DNA of 64,000 bases from Sphingopyxis sp. DBS4 (GCF_024628865.1 NZ_CP102384.1:879001-943000); one strand, 5' to 3'; counted from the first letter of the stretch, positions 1-8,786 are shown. A program made the numbers and translations. Notes: generated from the sequence alone by a model not told the origin.

Positions 1-2121
1 TTCGCGAAAGCGCCGGTCGTTGCCGAGGCTGAGCGCATCGATGCGGCTGTTGAGCGCGGCAACATTGGTATCGAGCGCGCCGATCGCCGAGCCGACGTCG
101 TGATAGGCGGTGCCGCCGACCGAATAGCTCGGCGCGCTGACCGCCCCCGTCGCCGTATCATAACTCGCGCCGCTGCCGAGCGCCGCCGCCAGGCTGACCC
201 CCGCGGTGTCGCCGCGCAGGACCGCCGTTGTCGCCGCTGCCTGTGCGCCGTTTGCCGTGGTCTGGGCGGTGGCGGCATTGGCGAGCGCGGTGTTCGCGGT
301 GCCTTGCGCCGCCGCCGCTTCGGTGCGGGCGGTGTTCGCCGTTCCCTGTGCGGCGGTCGCGCCTGCGAGCGCCGTGTTTGCCGTCGTCTGCGCGGCCGCG
401 GCGTTGGTCAGCGCCGTCGTCGCGGTCGTCTGGGCCGCGGCGGCTTCCGTGCGCGCCGTATCGGCGGTCGTTTGCGCGGTCGCGGCATTGGCCAGCGCCG
501 TATCGGCCGTTCCTTGTGCCGCCGCGGCGTTGGCGAGCGCGGTGGTTGCAGTGGTCTGCGCGGCCGCCGCCGCATTGCCCTGTGCGGCGAGCGCGGCATT
601 GAGCTGCGCGACGTTCACCGCGTCGGTATCGGTGGTGCCGGCGGCGACATTGGTGATCGCCCGCTCATTGCCCGCCGACCCCACCGACACGGTGTTGGCG
701 CGCGTTGCGGTCGAATTGGCGCCGATGGCGACCGCGCCCTCGGCAAAGGCCGTCGCACTGTCGCCCAGCGCCACCGAACGGTCGCTGCTGGCAAAGGCGC
801 CCGCGCCGATGGCCACGGCGTCCTCCCCGGCGCCGCCGCGGTTGCCCAGCATGATGCTGTCGGCCCCGTTCGCCAGCGCCTGGCCGCCGATGGCGATGCT
901 GTTGGCGCCGATCGCGCGCGTCGTCAGCGTGTCGCCGCCGCCGATGGCGATGCTGTTGTCGCCGATCGCCTGCGCCTGTTGCCCCAGCGCCACGGCCGAT
1001 TGTCCCGTCGCCTGCGTCAGTTCGCCCAGCGCAACGGTTCCGCGGCCCTGTGCATTGGCCTGGTCGCCCAGCGCCAATGCGCTGGCGCCGTTCGCGACCG
1101 AAGCATTGCCCAGCGCCACCGCACCGGTGCCGGTGGCGGTGTTGTCGGCGCCGACGGCGACCGCGCCGGTGCCGGTCGCGACATTGGGATCGCCGATCGC
1201 GACCGCGCCGTTGCCCGAGGCGACATTCTGCGATCCGATCGATACCGCCTTGCCGTCCTGCGCGGTGGCGCCCATGCCGATGGCGACGGCTTCGTCGCTG
1301 TCGGCTGAGGCGTCCGTGCCGACGGCAATGGCGTTTTCTCCGATCGCGTAGCCGCCGCCCACGCCGCTGTCCTCAAGGCGGGACAGGCGGCCGTCGGTAT
1401 AAAAAGCCTCAGTTTCCAGGTCGAGGACGCGATCTTCGACGCCGTCGATCAGGTCGGTGGTGTCTGCGATGTCCTGCTTGACGGCATAAAGCTGGCTGCC
1501 GGTGACGGCATCCGAGCTGCCGTCGAATATCTCACCATCGGCGGCATTGATGATCCGCCGCTTGATCGTGTCGCTGCCGACGCTGACGACATATTCCCCC
1601 GCCGTTGTGGACCCGGTGCCGAGCGCGACCGAATTGCTGCCGGCCGAGCTGCCGTTGCCGATCGCCACACCGCCGCCCAGCGAATAGACATCGTTGCCGA
1701 TCGAGATGCCGCCGGTGCCGCGCGCGAGATTGCCGATGAAGATACCTCCGCCATTGCCGGTGGCCTCGTGGCCGATCGCGATCGTGTTTTCGTCCGACGC
1801 GAATGCCTTGTAACCAACCGCGGTTGCGGTGGCCCCGGTCGCGTGCGCGAAAGCCCCGACCGTCGTCGCGCCTGCCGCATCGGCGCTGGACCCCGCGCCG
1901 ACCGACACCGTCTCCTCGGCGGTGGCCTGCGCCTGACGGCCGCAGGCGACGCTGGAGGCGTTTGATACCGAACCGTCGGACTGGACCGCCTCGTTGATGT
2001 CGTTCACGCGCTTTGCACAGGTGACGTCGCCTTCCGCTGCCCGTGCCGCGTTCGGCATGGCGAGCAGCGCGATGGTCAGCGCCGGCGTGGCGGTGGCGAT
2101 CAGCCAAGCATATTTACGCAT
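1..2121 (-). CDS. YadA-like trimeric autotransporter adhesin, 3' end outside window
   Basis: The reading frame opens with a signal peptide (MRKYAWLIATATPALTIALL) and stays open to the left edge, giving 707 codons; the membrane anchor is not in the window. Residues about 50-480 are filled with head repeats of the (S/A)(I/V)A(I/L)G type. There are two neck-like segments: one near residues 185-225 and a classical one near 488-506 (ITNVAAGTTDTDAVNVAQL). After it, residues about 507-637 form a stalk of near-identical Ala/Thr-rich 14-residue units (pattern AQxTAxTALxNAAA). Proteins of this family trimerise, are displayed on the outer membrane and mediate attachment. The gene is divergent from the sigma factor at 2335. 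The YadA-type call is firm; the ligand is unknown. Confidence 0.88.
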   Translation of the reverse strand, partial: MRKYAWLIATATPALTIALLAMPNAARAAEGDVTCAKRVNDINEAVQSDGSVSNASSVACGRQAQATAEETVSVGAGSSADAAGATTVGAFAHATGATATAVGYKAFASDENTIAIGHEATGNGGGIFIGNLARGTGGISIGNDVYSLGGGVAIGNGSSAGSNSVALGTGSTTAGEYVVSVGSDTIKRRIINAADGEIFDGSSDAVTGSQLYAVKQDIADTTDLIDGVEDRVLDLETEAFYTDGRLSRLEDSGVGGGYAIGENAIAVGTDASADSDEAVAIGMGATAQDGKAVSIGSQNVASGNGAVAIGDPNVATGTGAVAVGADNTATGTGAVALGNASVANGASALALGDQANAQGRGTVALGELTQATGQSAVALGQQAQAIGDNSIAIGGGDTLTTRAIGANSIAIGGQALANGADSIMLGNRGGAGEDAVAIGAGAFASSDRSVALGDSATAFAEGAVAIGANSTATRANTVSVGSAGNERAITNVAAGTTDTDAVNVAQLNAALAAQGNAAAAAQTTATTALANAAAAQGTADTALANAATAQTTADTARTEAAAAQTTATTALTNAAAAQTTANTALAGATAAQGTANTARTEAAAAQGTANTALANAATAQTTANGAQAAATTAVLRGDTAGVSLAAALGSGASYDTATGAVSAPSYSVGGTAYHDVGSAIGALDTNVAALNSRIDALSLGNDRRFRE

Positions 2122-2334
2122 CTTGTCTTCCCCTCGATCGAGCGAAGGCCGTCGGCCTCCACGGTGGATATCTCGACCCGGCGGGCGCCTGTTCCGGCGC
2201 CTCTCTCCCGCGCGTGCGGCCGCTAAGTCATTGCCGCGCTTGCCTTGCGTCCGCCGACCTGCGAAGAGCGGCGGACGCCTGACAGAGAGCGAGACGGAAA
2301 ATTTCCGAGGAAGCGGACACGCCAGCCGAAAAAA
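2122..2334. promoter_or_regulatory. Divergent intergenic region between adhesin and sigma factor
   Basis: About 210 bp separate the divergent adhesin and sigma genes, so both promoters should lie here. A small hairpin-forming GGCCGTCGGCC is near 2147-2158. I could not assign convincing -35/-10 boxes. GAGGAAG at 2307-2313 is Shine-Dalgarno-like but 21 bp before the nearest ATG. Confidence 0.35.
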
Positions 2335-2355
2335 ATGGGGCCGAAAAAAATGGGG
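2326..2355. repeat. Tandem 15-bp duplication with A7-ATG-G4 at the sigma start
   Basis: Two exact copies of CCGAAAAAAATGGGG lie head to tail. Each supplies a possible ATG preceded by a homopolymer run, exactly where the sigma factor should begin and where the frame is broken. Confidence 0.9.
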
Positions 2356-2861
2356 CGGGCAGCTCGGACGAGCTGATCGCGGGCCTGTATGGGGAATTAC
2401 GGGCGATCGCGCGGCGCGAGCATTATCGTGCCGGCCTGCCGCAGACGCTCCAGACGACGGCGCTGATCAACGAAGCCTATGTGAAGCTGCGCAAGGCCGC
2501 CGGCTGGGAGAGCCGCTCGCATTTCCTCGCCTGCGCGGCGACCGCGATGCGGCATATCCTGATCGACGCCGCGCGGGCGCGGCTAGCGTCGAAGCGCGAT
2601 GCGCCGACCTACAGCTTTACCCAGAGCCTCGACTCGCTCGCCGCCGCAGTGCCCGAGGATGAGCAGGTCGTCCGGCTGGGCGAGGCGCTCGAGGGGCTGA
2701 AGCGGCTCGACGCCAACCTCGCGCAGGTCGTCGACTGCCGTTTCTTCGCGGGGATGGACGAGAAGGAGACGGCGCTCGTCCTCGGCGTTTCCGACCGCAC
2801 GATCCGTCGCTGGTGGGTGCAGGCGCGCGCCTGGATACACCATGAGATGGCGGCGGCCTGA
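2335..2861 (+). CDS. ECF RNA polymerase sigma factor (TIGR02999-like), start or frame problem
   Basis: The frame ending at 2861 encodes a compact sigma factor. Region 2 resembles LYGELRAIARREHY and QTTALINEAYVKL; region 4 has a helix-turn-helix (ETALVLGVSDRTIRRWWVQA). This matches the ECF subgroup often found beside Ser/Thr kinases and surface proteins. The homology runs upstream of the first in-frame start codon (GTG, 2481), so that start would cut region 2 in half. Upstream sit two tandem 15-bp units (2326-2340, 2341-2355), each with seven A, ATG and four G. Both ATGs (2335, 2350) are one frame off. One extra base in an A or G run, or -1 slippage on the A run, would give a protein of about 175 residues. 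The start at 2335 is therefore conditional. It converges on the kinase gene with a 34-bp gap. Confidence 0.72.
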
Positions 2862-2895
2862 TCCTGGGGGCCTCATTCCCGCGGGGATGACGGCC

Positions 2896-5334
2896 TTATT
2901 CCGGCCCCAGCCGCGCCCGCAGCGCGGGGAAGGATTTGAGGTAGGAGGCGCCCGCCGGCCCTTCGGCCTTGAACAGCGCTTCGGCCCGGTCGGTTTCCCG
3001 CCGCGCTTCGCCGAGCTTGCCCGATTTGAGCAGCGCGATCGCCTTCGCGCGCGCGAAGATCGCTTGCGGCAGGCCTGGCTTGGGCAGCGCCGCGATCAGC
3101 GGTTCGGTCTCGGCGATCGTGCGCCGTGCGTCCGCGAGGTCGCCCGATTCGGCCTCTGCCTCGATCAGGCCCGCGGCGATGATCAGCGTCGGCGTCGCCT
3201 GGGGACTGAGATATTGCGCCGCCATCGGGCGCGCCTCGGCGAGGATCGCTTTCGCTTCGGCATATTTGCCGAGCGCCAGCTTGGCGCGGCCGAGCTGGAG
3301 GAGGTCGACCGCGAGCCCCGCCGAGCGGCCGAAGGTCGCGCGCCGCTGCGCCGCGACGCGCGTGACGATCTGCTCGGCGACCTCGGGCCGGTCGAGCTTG
3401 AGGAGGCGCACGGCTTTCAGTTGCGCGATCGCAAGCCCCTGCATGCTCGCCTGCTGACCGGTTCGGCGAAGCACGGCGTCGGCGCGATCGAAGATCGCGG
3501 GCATGGCGTCGAGCTGGTTCGCCTCGACCATGTAGACGAGAAGATTATTATAGGTCGTGAGCAGGTCGCGGTGGTTCTCCGCATAGACGATATCGGCGTC
3601 GGGCAGGGTGCGGATCAACAGCGAAATGGCATCTTCGAGCCGATCCGTTCGCCGCCAGAGCTGCGCGCGGGCAAGCGCGATTTCGACCAGTTCGCGTTGG
3701 AAATGGTCGGGATCGGCCCGGAAAACCGGTTCGGCGGCATCGACGTTGGGGGCGATTTCGTCGGCCCGGCCCAGCGCCGCGGCCGAAACCGCGGCCCGCA
3801 TCCTGAGCTGTGCGGTCGCGACCGGGTCGCCGCGCCCGATCCCGCGCGCGAGCGCCTTTTGAATCAGCGCGTCGGCGCCCGCCGTGTCCTCGATATTCGC
3901 ATAAAGGTCGAACAGGGTGACGATCAGGTCGGCCGATTTGGAACTGGTATCGAGCGACGCGGCAAGCCGGGCCGAGGTCTGGTCGAGCATCTGCTTGACG
4001 TTGATATTTTCTCCGCCCGCATCCTCGGCGGTATCGCGCATCATCACCGTCAGCATCCGGTTGATCGCTTCCGACCGCCGCGCCTCGGCGACCGCGAGGT
4101 CGCGCTCGATCGCGGTCTGGCGCGCCTGCCACGCGATCCCGCCCGCGCCGACGAGCAGCGCCGCGAGCACCGCCGCGGTCGCTGCGACCCCCCAGCGATA
4201 ACGGCGCAGGAAGCGGCCGAGCATGTAGCGCGTCGACCCGTCGCGCGCATGGACGGGGAGATATTGCTGATGGCGCGCGATGTCTTCGGCGAGTGCGCTG
4301 ACGCTGCGGTAGCGCTGCGCGGGATCGCGCCGCATCGCCTTCAGGATGATCGCGTCAAGGTCGCCTGCGATGCGGCGCGCGGGCACCGGCCCTGAACCCG
4401 CCGCGGCGGCGCGGCTCGGCAGCGCGGCATCCTCATAGAGGACGCGGCGAATCATCACCGGCACCGATGCCTTGCCGCTGCGCCACGGGCTCTGGCCGCT
4501 GACCAGTTCGTAAAGCAGCACGCCGAGCGCATAGACATCGGTCGCGACCGTCGCTTCCTCGCCGTCGAGCTGCTCGGGCGCCGCATAGTCGGGAGTCAGC
4601 ATCGCCTGCGTCGTCGCGGGCAGCGCCGCACTCTCGTCGAGCAGGGTGCCGATGCCGAAATCGAGCAGGCGCGGCTTGCCGCCCGTGTCGATCAATATGT
4701 TCGACGGCTTGATGTCGCGGTGGACGACGAGGTTGCCGTGGGCATAGGCGACCGCGTCGCAGACGGTACGGAACAGGTCGAGCCGCGCGTCGAGATCGGC
4801 GCCGTGTGCGGTGCACCAGGCGTCGATCGGCTGTCCGTCGACATAGTCCATCGCGATATAGGGGCGCCCATCGGGCGCTACCCCGGCGTCGATCAGCCGC
4901 GCGATCCCCGGATGGTCGAGCCGCGCGAGCAGTCGCCGCTCGCGTGCGAAGCTTTCCGCGCGTTCGGCCGCGTCGATGCGAAGCAGCTTCAACGCGATGC
5001 GCTGGTCGAAGTCGGTGCCCGCGCGGTGCGCCAGATAGACTTCGCCGAGTCCGCCGCGCCCGATCGGCCGTTCTATCGTGAAGCCGCCGATGGTCTGGCC
5101 TTCGGTCAGCGAACTATGGCTGGGGGCTGTTTCTTCGGTCCCCAGCACCGGCGGGGCCATGTCCAATATTCCATCGCTCCGCGATGCTGTCAGCAGGTTG
5201 CGGACCGCGTCGATAACCGACGCCGGTTGCGCGACGCTGGCCAATCGCTGGCGCTGGGTTTCGGGCGGAAGGTCGACCAGCCGCTCGAAAAGGTCCTGAA
5301 CCGTCCGCCATTCGTCCTGGTCCAGCCGCTTCAT
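2896..5334 (-). CDS. Transmembrane Ser/Thr protein kinase with C-terminal helical repeat region
   Basis: With the ATG at 5334, preceded by a G-rich ribosome site, the product has 812 residues. Residues about 85-340 are a complete Hanks-type kinase: glycine-rich loop (IGRGGLGEVY), lysine in IALKLL near 116, catalytic HRDIKPSN near 205, and DFG near 225. One membrane helix follows at about 381-398. The remaining 410 residues are Ala/Leu-rich helices, TPR-like, probably periplasmic. An upstream in-frame start at 5379 is less likely. Kinases of this architecture are often genetically linked to TIGR02999 sigma factors; here the two genes converge rather than form an operon. It presumably senses through the C-terminal part and phosphorylates cytoplasmic targets; the targets are unknown. 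Confidence 0.9.
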   Translation of the reverse strand: MKRLDQDEWRTVQDLFERLVDLPPETQRQRLASVAQPASVIDAVRNLLTASRSDGILDMAPPVLGTEETAPSHSSLTEGQTIGGFTIERPIGRGGLGEVYLAHRAGTDFDQRIALKLLRIDAAERAESFARERRLLARLDHPGIARLIDAGVAPDGRPYIAMDYVDGQPIDAWCTAHGADLDARLDLFRTVCDAVAYAHGNLVVHRDIKPSNILIDTGGKPRLLDFGIGTLLDESAALPATTQAMLTPDYAAPEQLDGEEATVATDVYALGVLLYELVSGQSPWRSGKASVPVMIRRVLYEDAALPSRAAAAGSGPVPARRIAGDLDAIILKAMRRDPAQRYRSVSALAEDIARHQQYLPVHARDGSTRYMLGRFLRRYRWGVAATAAVLAALLVGAGGIAWQARQTAIERDLAVAEARRSEAINRMLTVMMRDTAEDAGGENINVKQMLDQTSARLAASLDTSSKSADLIVTLFDLYANIEDTAGADALIQKALARGIGRGDPVATAQLRMRAAVSAAALGRADEIAPNVDAAEPVFRADPDHFQRELVEIALARAQLWRRTDRLEDAISLLIRTLPDADIVYAENHRDLLTTYNNLLVYMVEANQLDAMPAIFDRADAVLRRTGQQASMQGLAIAQLKAVRLLKLDRPEVAEQIVTRVAAQRRATFGRSAGLAVDLLQLGRAKLALGKYAEAKAILAEARPMAAQYLSPQATPTLIIAAGLIEAEAESGDLADARRTIAETEPLIAALPKPGLPQAIFARAKAIALLKSGKLGEARRETDRAEALFKAEGPAGASYLKSFPALRARLGPE

Positions 5335-5513
5335 CGCCCATTCCCCCCCCACCGTCGGCCCGTCTTCAGATGATCCCATGCGCCGCCGCCGTGCAACCCT
5401 CTAATTTCAGGCGGATAGGGTTTTGAAAAATATTCGGGCCGGATGTCCGGCTTTGGTCCGTTTTCCCGTCTTGCCTTTCGACGTCCATTTCGGCGGCGAG
5501 AAGGAGACAGGCA
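5335..5513. promoter_or_regulatory. Divergent promoter region, kinase and Asn-Ser-repeat operon
   Basis: About 180 bp lie between the divergent kinase start and the secreted-protein operon. An AAGGAG ribosome site lies at 5501-5506 for the gene at 5514. No clear -35/-10 pair was identified. Confidence 0.4.
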
Positions 5514-6866
5514 ATGCGAAACCGGACCTGGATGGCGGGGGCCCTGATCCCGCCGCTGCTGTTCATCACCGCTCCGGCATCGGCGCAGCTCGATGCCGAA
5601 CCGGGAGTCGCCCGTGGCAATGTGCAAAAGGTTTCGCCGGTCGCGCAGCGTATTGGGGCGATCGACAATCGCGATGCGGAAGACGCTGCCGGCCTCGATC
5701 GCGGACCGGCGATCAGCAATCGCCTCGGCGGCAACAGCGGTTCGAATTCGGGTGGCCGTCGATCGGCGAACAGCGATCGCGGGAGTACGGCCGTTGGCTC
5801 CGCCAACCGGGGCAGAAACAGCGCCGGCGGCGGAGGAGGGTATAATTCGGGCCGGGAACTGGGCGGCAACGGCGGAGGTTTCAATTCGAGCGACGGTCAT
5901 GGCCTTAATTCGAGCGGTGGCCTCAACAGCGACGGCGCGGGTGCCGGCGGTTTCAATTCGGGGCGCGATGCCGGGCTCAATTCGTCCGCAGCCGATGCGG
6001 ACGTTGGTGGCCTCAACTCGGACACCGGCGGCCTGAACAGCGACCGTGGCGGCAGGAATTCCGACGGCGGCAGCGATCTCAATTCCTCCAGCGACACGTT
6101 CTACGGCGAGGGTGGTGGCCGGAATTCGGACGGAGGGCTGAACTCGGGCTCGGGCGGGTTGAACAGCGATCGCGGCGGCAGAAATTCCGGCACGGGCGGT
6201 TTCAATTCGAGCGGGAACGGACGAAATTCGGATTCGGGTGGACGCAATTCGGATGGCGAAGGTTACAACTCGGCCACGGGCGGGTTGAATTCGAGTGGGA
6301 GCGCGGGGTCGGATACGACTGGCGGCGGGCTGAACAGTCGCCAAAGCGGGCGAAATTCGGACACCGAGCGGCGGGGACGCGGCAACGACAACGGCGGATG
6401 GAACAGCGGCGGCTCCGGAGATGGCGCAAACCGGAACGAGGAGCGGCGCAATTCGGAGGACCGGGGCAACGCGAACGACCAGGGCGGCTCTAACGACAAT
6501 GATCGCGGGACCGGCGATGGCGGCGGCAATGACAACGGCGAAGGCGACCGTGGCGGCGCCAACAGCAATTCGAACGGCAGCCCCGACCGACCCGAGGAAG
6601 ATTATGGCAGTTCGGGCAACGCCGTCAACGGCGCCCTGACCCGCCGCCGCGTGCAGGATATCGCCGGGCGCGGTCTCGGGCGCGATGTAACTGGCGAAAA
6701 ACGCGATGCCGAGCGTCAGGACAACAGCGATGCCGGGACCGTGCTGGGCGGTTTGCGCAATGTCCTGACCGGCGATCAGGCGATCAGCGCACCGGGCACG
6801 GCCGGGGCATCGCCCATCCTTCGCCGGATCGTCAAGGAAGCGCAGGAAAGGAAGAAAAGCCAATGA
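5514..6866 (+). CDS. Secreted Asn-Ser/Gly repeat protein of unknown function
   Basis: The protein has 450 residues, a signal peptide (about 1-25, ending APASAQ), and a long central tract (about 70-365) dominated by roughly thirty NS dipeptides in units such as GGLNSD and GGRNSD, spaced 6-10 residues apart. A less biased C-terminal part follows (about 385-450: LTRRRVQDIAGRGLGRDV, then a basic end, QERKKSQ). The composition suggests a secreted repetitive scaffold or a stacked-turn fold, but I recognise no known family. An AAGGAG ribosome site precedes the ATG. The stop overlaps the next start by 4 bp (ATGA), so it is probably co-translated with the discoidin-like protein. Confidence 0.8.
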   Translation: MRNRTWMAGALIPPLLFITAPASAQLDAEPGVARGNVQKVSPVAQRIGAIDNRDAEDAAGLDRGPAISNRLGGNSGSNSGGRRSANSDRGSTAVGSANRGRNSAGGGGGYNSGRELGGNGGGFNSSDGHGLNSSGGLNSDGAGAGGFNSGRDAGLNSSAADADVGGLNSDTGGLNSDRGGRNSDGGSDLNSSSDTFYGEGGGRNSDGGLNSGSGGLNSDRGGRNSGTGGFNSSGNGRNSDSGGRNSDGEGYNSATGGLNSSGSAGSDTTGGGLNSRQSGRNSDTERRGRGNDNGGWNSGGSGDGANRNEERRNSEDRGNANDQGGSNDNDRGTGDGGGNDNGEGDRGGANSNSNGSPDRPEEDYGSSGNAVNGALTRRRVQDIAGRGLGRDVTGEKRDAERQDNSDAGTVLGGLRNVLTGDQAISAPGTAGASPILRRIVKEAQERKKSQ

Positions 6867-7720
6867 CCATGATGTCGAAAGCCGCGCTGGGTCTGGCGCT
6901 GATGGTGTCCGCTGTCGCGATCGGGGCAACGCCTGGCGACGCGCAAAATGCCCAGAAAGATATCTTTTCCTATGCCGCCGGCGCGCGGCTGACAACGGTT
7001 CCGCCCGACTCCGACATGTCGCAAATGGCATGGAGTCCGCTCAATCTGATCGACGATACACCGGCGACCGATTGGCTGGGCGAAGGCGGCGAGGCTGTGT
7101 TCGTGCTCGAACTGGCCGAAACGACGCGGCTCGGCCGGATCGCTTTCGATACCGCGGGGCTCAACCGCGATCGCAAGGCGCCCAAGAACTTCACGATCGA
7201 AGTGTCCGAAACCTCATCGAAGGCCGGGTTCCGGCCGGTGTTGAGCGGCACCCTGCAGATGGCGCGCAACAACCAGAGCTTTGCCTTCAAACCCGAGGAG
7301 CGGCCGGTCGCGCGCTGGGTCCGCCTGATCATCCACGACAATTATGGCGATGAATATCAGGGGTTCACGGGGTTTCGCGGTTACGGCGAACAACTGACCC
7401 GCGACGCCACGCTTACGAACCTCACCGGCAATTACGACGGCGCCAGCGGTTGGGGATGGATTCATCTGGTCCAGTCCGGCGATCGCGTCAGCGGCTGTTA
7501 CCAATATCAGAACGGCAGTTTCGATGGCGTCATCGACGGGCGCGTGATGCGTCTGACGATGCGCGACGAAGGCGCCGAACCGCAGACGGGGCTGTTCCAG
7601 TTCTCGCCCGACGGACGAAAGCTGGTCGGGATTGTCCGGACGGCGGGTCCGGCGAACCGCGACGGCTTTTACGCATATTACAGCGCTGAAAAGACCGGCA
7701 ATCGTGCCGGCGGGTGCTGA
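6863..7720 (+). CDS. Secreted discoidin-like (F5/8 type C) protein
   Basis: This 285-residue product has a signal peptide (about 1-27). Residues about 40-175 resemble an F5/8 type C, carbohydrate-binding jelly roll (LNLIDDTPATDWLGEGG, then strands ending VARWVRLIIHDNYG and FTGFRGYGE). A C-terminal beta-rich part (about 180-285) has a GxWxWIHLVQSGDRVSGCY-like pattern and ends in Cys. Such domains usually bind glycans or other surface ligands. It overlaps the gene before it and is followed after 10 bp by a lipoprotein gene, so all three products may act together at the cell surface. The domain call is moderately firm; the ligand is unknown. Confidence 0.72.
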   Translation: MTMMSKAALGLALMVSAVAIGATPGDAQNAQKDIFSYAAGARLTTVPPDSDMSQMAWSPLNLIDDTPATDWLGEGGEAVFVLELAETTRLGRIAFDTAGLNRDRKAPKNFTIEVSETSSKAGFRPVLSGTLQMARNNQSFAFKPEERPVARWVRLIIHDNYGDEYQGFTGFRGYGEQLTRDATLTNLTGNYDGASGWGWIHLVQSGDRVSGCYQYQNGSFDGVIDGRVMRLTMRDEGAEPQTGLFQFSPDGRKLVGIVRTAGPANRDGFYAYYSAEKTGNRAGGC

Positions 7721-7730
7721 AGGAGGGTCT

Positions 7731-8276
7731 ATGAACAAGAAAATGATGCTTGCGTTGGCTCCGGTGCTCGCGCTCGCCGCATGCGGCGGCTCCCAACCGG
7801 ACAGCAAGGATGCCAAGAGCGCCGCCGCCCAGGCGTCCGGCTGGGATGCGACGGACGCCTGTAAATTGCTCGACAAGGCAGCGGTTGGCGCGGCGCTCGG
7901 CGATACGGTTACCGAAACGAGCCTGGCTTTTGTCCATCAGCCGACCGCGGTCGAAGCCGCGACGTCGGAATGCACCTATCGGTTGAAGGGCGGTGGCACG
8001 GCGACGCTCATGGCCCGTCGCTCGCCGATTGCGGACAACACTCCCGAGGCGATCGCGCAGACGCGCAAGGCCACGGAGGCGACGATGCGGGCGTTCAGCG
8101 ACAAGGCGATCGAGGATGTCCCGAACCTTGGCAAGGCGGCCTTTTTCGTGCCGGGCATAAACCAGATGAACGTCTTCCTCGACGACCAGAGATTTGTGGT
8201 CCTTACCGTGGGCTCGGCTTCAAAGGGGCGCGCGAGGGATGTGGCTGCCGACTTGGTGAAGAATATTTCCGATTAG
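7731..8276 (+). CDS. Small lipoprotein of unknown function
   Basis: The ATG at 7731 follows a strong AGGAGG at 7721-7726, which fixes this start over longer in-frame ones. The 181-residue product has a lipoprotein signal with lipobox LAAC (Cys at about 19). The mature part has a mixed alpha/beta look with two cysteines (DACKLL, SECTYR), resembling small periplasmic lipoproteins annotated as DUF3558-like, though I cannot confirm the family. It is the last gene of the three-gene secreted-protein operon. Confidence 0.72.
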   Translation: MNKKMMLALAPVLALAACGGSQPDSKDAKSAAAQASGWDATDACKLLDKAAVGAALGDTVTETSLAFVHQPTAVEAATSECTYRLKGGGTATLMARRSPIADNTPEAIAQTRKATEATMRAFSDKAIEDVPNLGKAAFFVPGINQMNVFLDDQRFVVLTVGSASKGRARDVAADLVKNISD

Positions 8277-8786
8277 GGGCTGTGGGGATTCAGAGGGGCT
8301 ATCTGGTGTGAACCAGGCCCGGCCCGATTAGTGGTAGCTTGCTGATCGACGCGTTATCATCATCACCGATGCTCACCTGCTGCCGAAGTCACATGTTGAC
8401 CGTGCAACCCGTTAGTAGTTGTTCGAATGGAGGCCATTTGGGCGGCAGCTTTTTACGATTTAGGGGCGAAAGCAGACCGGCTGCACGCGTTGAGAGTTTC
8501 GGACGCCGCCAGGCGTCGGAAAGTCTTCGATGCCCGAACCGCGGTGGTCATGGTGTGAGCTATGGGGAAAGCTGTTTTGCGGAGATCGTGGGGTAGCTAG
8601 GTGCTGCCGAAAAGCGGACGTGCGCGATAGCGGACCGTCTGCATATGGGTCGCAAAAGCGGACGCCGAAAAGCGGGCGGACCGATTTTGGTGGTGCGACG
8701 TCTGCTTTTGGGCAGCCCCGTCGCGAGCGGGTCCGCTTCCAGGCGCGGGTCTGCCCTGGACGAGGAAGGCGACGGGCCGTGCCGGG
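8277..8786. other. Non-coding stretch left of the IS91-type element, with AAAGCGGACG repeats
   Basis: No convincing gene is present. Between about 8606 and 8713 the motif AAAAGCGGACG or a near copy appears three times (8610-8620, 8654-8664, 8668-8677) and once inverted (8699-8713). The rest looks like degraded sequence. The repeat cluster lies at the 3' side of the transposase, where IS91 elements carry their replication origin end, so it may be part of the element; its exact boundary cannot be placed. Confidence 0.4.

Noticed and set aside
210..600. CRISPR-like regular repeats
   Set aside because: The 42-bp periodicity is coding (14-residue stalk units), with no spacer structure and no cas genes.
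100..1351. Long plus-strand frames in the adhesin region
   Set aside because: They mirror the adhesin's repeats; the minus-strand frame has signal peptide, head and neck motifs.
2842..4395. 517-codon plus-strand frame opposite the kinase gene
   Set aside because: Shadow of the kinase gene; the kinase motifs on the minus strand are unambiguous.
5331..7031. 566-codon minus-strand frame opposite the Asn-Ser repeat gene
   Set aside because: The translation is repetitive only because the plus-strand gene is repetitive; it has no signal peptide or ribosome site, and the plus-strand genes have clear ones.
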